A stretch of DNA of 13,249 nucleotides, from positions 1-13,249 of the forward strand of contig JBBQGB010000080.1 of NCBI GenBank assembly GCA_038322575.1, in the 5' to 3' direction. Positions 12,672 through 13,249 of this stretch are shown here, piece after piece. Positions within the stretch are counted from its first letter, which is position 1. Every line of letters begins with the position of its first letter. Under the pieces are notes generated by a model, which worked only from the letters and a program-made list of their open reading frames with translations, had not been told where the DNA came from and ran no database searches. A program made the position numbers and the translations under genes. Source of the stretch: JACMOY01 sp038322575 (GTDB lineage: Bacteria > Actinomycetota > Actinomycetes > Actinomycetales > Angustibacteraceae).

Positions 12672-13249
12672 GCGGGCAGCACCGGACCGCCGTCGCTCGC
12701 CGCCACCAGCGGGCGCACGACCTGGGCGGCGCCGACCGGACGGGCCCGGCGGGCCGCGATCGACGCACCGCTGACCGACTCGGCGGCGATCTTCTCCTGC
12801 AGCTTCAGGATCCCGTGCAGCAGCGCCTCGGGCCGCGGCGGGCAGCCGGGGACGTACACGTCGACGGGGATGATCTGGTCGACGCCCTTGGTGACGCAGT
12901 AGGAGTCCCAGTACGGGCCGCCGGAGTTGCTGCACGCGCCGAACGAGACGACGTACTTGGGCTCGGGCATCTGCTCGTACAACCGCTTGATCGCCGGCGC
13001 CATCTTGTCGGTGACCGTGCCCGAGACGATCATCAGGTCGGCCTGGCGCGGCCCCGGCGCGAACGGGATCACCCCGAGCCGGATGAAGTCGTGCCGGGCC
13101 ATCGACGCCGCGATGAACTCGATCGCGCAGCACGCCAAGCCGAAGTTGAAGACCCACAGGCTGTAGCGGCGGCCCCAGTTCAGCACCAGCCGCAACGGGC
13201 GCGGCGCCGTCTCGGCGAGCGCTCCGACGCGAGGTGCGGGCAGGTCGAC
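12668..13249 (-). CDS. nuoB: NADH-quinone oxidoreductase subunit B (5' end beyond window)
   Basis: Partial: the frame is open to the window edge, with 193 residues visible. The visible chain begins VDLPAPRVGALAETAPRP, so the true start is further right; the TTG at 13195 would begin inside the protein and is not used. NuoB holds cluster N2, which passes electrons to quinone. Its four ligands are present: the CysCys pair in FGLACCAIEF, the Cys of SFGACSNSGG and the Cys of YVPGCPPRPEAL. NWGRRYSLWVFNF and FAPGPRQADLMIVSGTVTDKM (split GPRQADLMIV / SGTVTDKM) are also typical. The C-terminal tail after KLQEKI is divergent. The NuoB partner for quinone reduction is NuoD, whose gene is not in the window. 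Confidence 0.95.
   Translation of the reverse strand, partial: VDLPAPRVGALAETAPRPLRLVLNWGRRYSLWVFNFGLACCAIEFIAASMARHDFIRLGVIPFAPGPRQADLMIVSGTVTDKMAPAIKRLYEQMPEPKYVVSFGACSNSGGPYWDSYCVTKGVDQIIPVDVYVPGCPPRPEALLHGILKLQEKIAAESVSGASIAARRARPVGAAQVVRPLVAASDGGPVLPA

Noticed and set aside
1..13249. CRISPR array, tRNA/rRNA, insertion sequence or phage genes
   Set aside because: No regularly spaced repeats, RNA gene motifs, transposase/integrase frames or terminal inverted repeats were found on either strand.

Overview
This window comes from a very GC-rich actinobacterium. Third codon positions are almost all G or C, GTG starts are common, neighbouring genes overlap by 4 nt (ATGA/GTGA), and there is a TAGGGT-type -10 box placed for a leaderless transcript. 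The genus cannot be fixed from the sequence alone; the proteins look Actinomycetota-like. Every gene I can support lies on the minus strand, so transcription runs from the right edge to the left. The many long plus-strand frames are antisense shadows.

Right part (about 4871-13249): a respiratory complex I locus in the order nuoB (5' end cut by the window), nuoC, nuoH, nuoI, nuoJ, nuoK, nuoL, nuoM, nuoN. All nine genes overlap the next by 1, 4 or 8 nt. The canonical order is A-B-C-D-E-F-G-H-...-N. Here nuoC runs directly into nuoH, so nuoD (49-kDa quinone-site subunit) and nuoEFG (NADH-input module) are absent from their usual place. The Fe-S ligands of NuoB and NuoI and the channel Glu/Lys residues of NuoL, NuoM and NuoN are intact. 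This therefore looks like a working proton-pumping arm whose electron input, and whose NuoD partner, must be encoded elsewhere.

Left part (about 4-4758): a promoter with a probable leaderless start, a GAF-LuxR regulator, then a tightly packed metabolic operon. It encodes a class II ketose-bisphosphate aldolase, a CbbY-like HAD sugar-phosphate phosphatase, DhaL, DhaK and a small GlcG/HbpS-family protein. Kinase, DHAP-dependent aldolase and phosphatase form a logical set around dihydroxyacetone phosphate: either DHA is phosphorylated, joined to an aldehyde and dephosphorylated to a free ketose, or a ketose bisphosphate is dismantled. No dhaM (PTS phosphodonor), sugar transporter or dehydrogenase is present, so substrate and direction are open. 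This operon is the best candidate here for an undescribed pathway.

The only sizeable non-coding stretch is the 147 bp between nuoN and the regulator gene. It holds the luxR promoter and an 11-bp perfect inverted repeat. A second short gap, between dhaK and the glcG-like gene, holds a perfect 9-bp stem-loop. No tRNA, rRNA, insertion sequence, CRISPR array or phage gene was seen.
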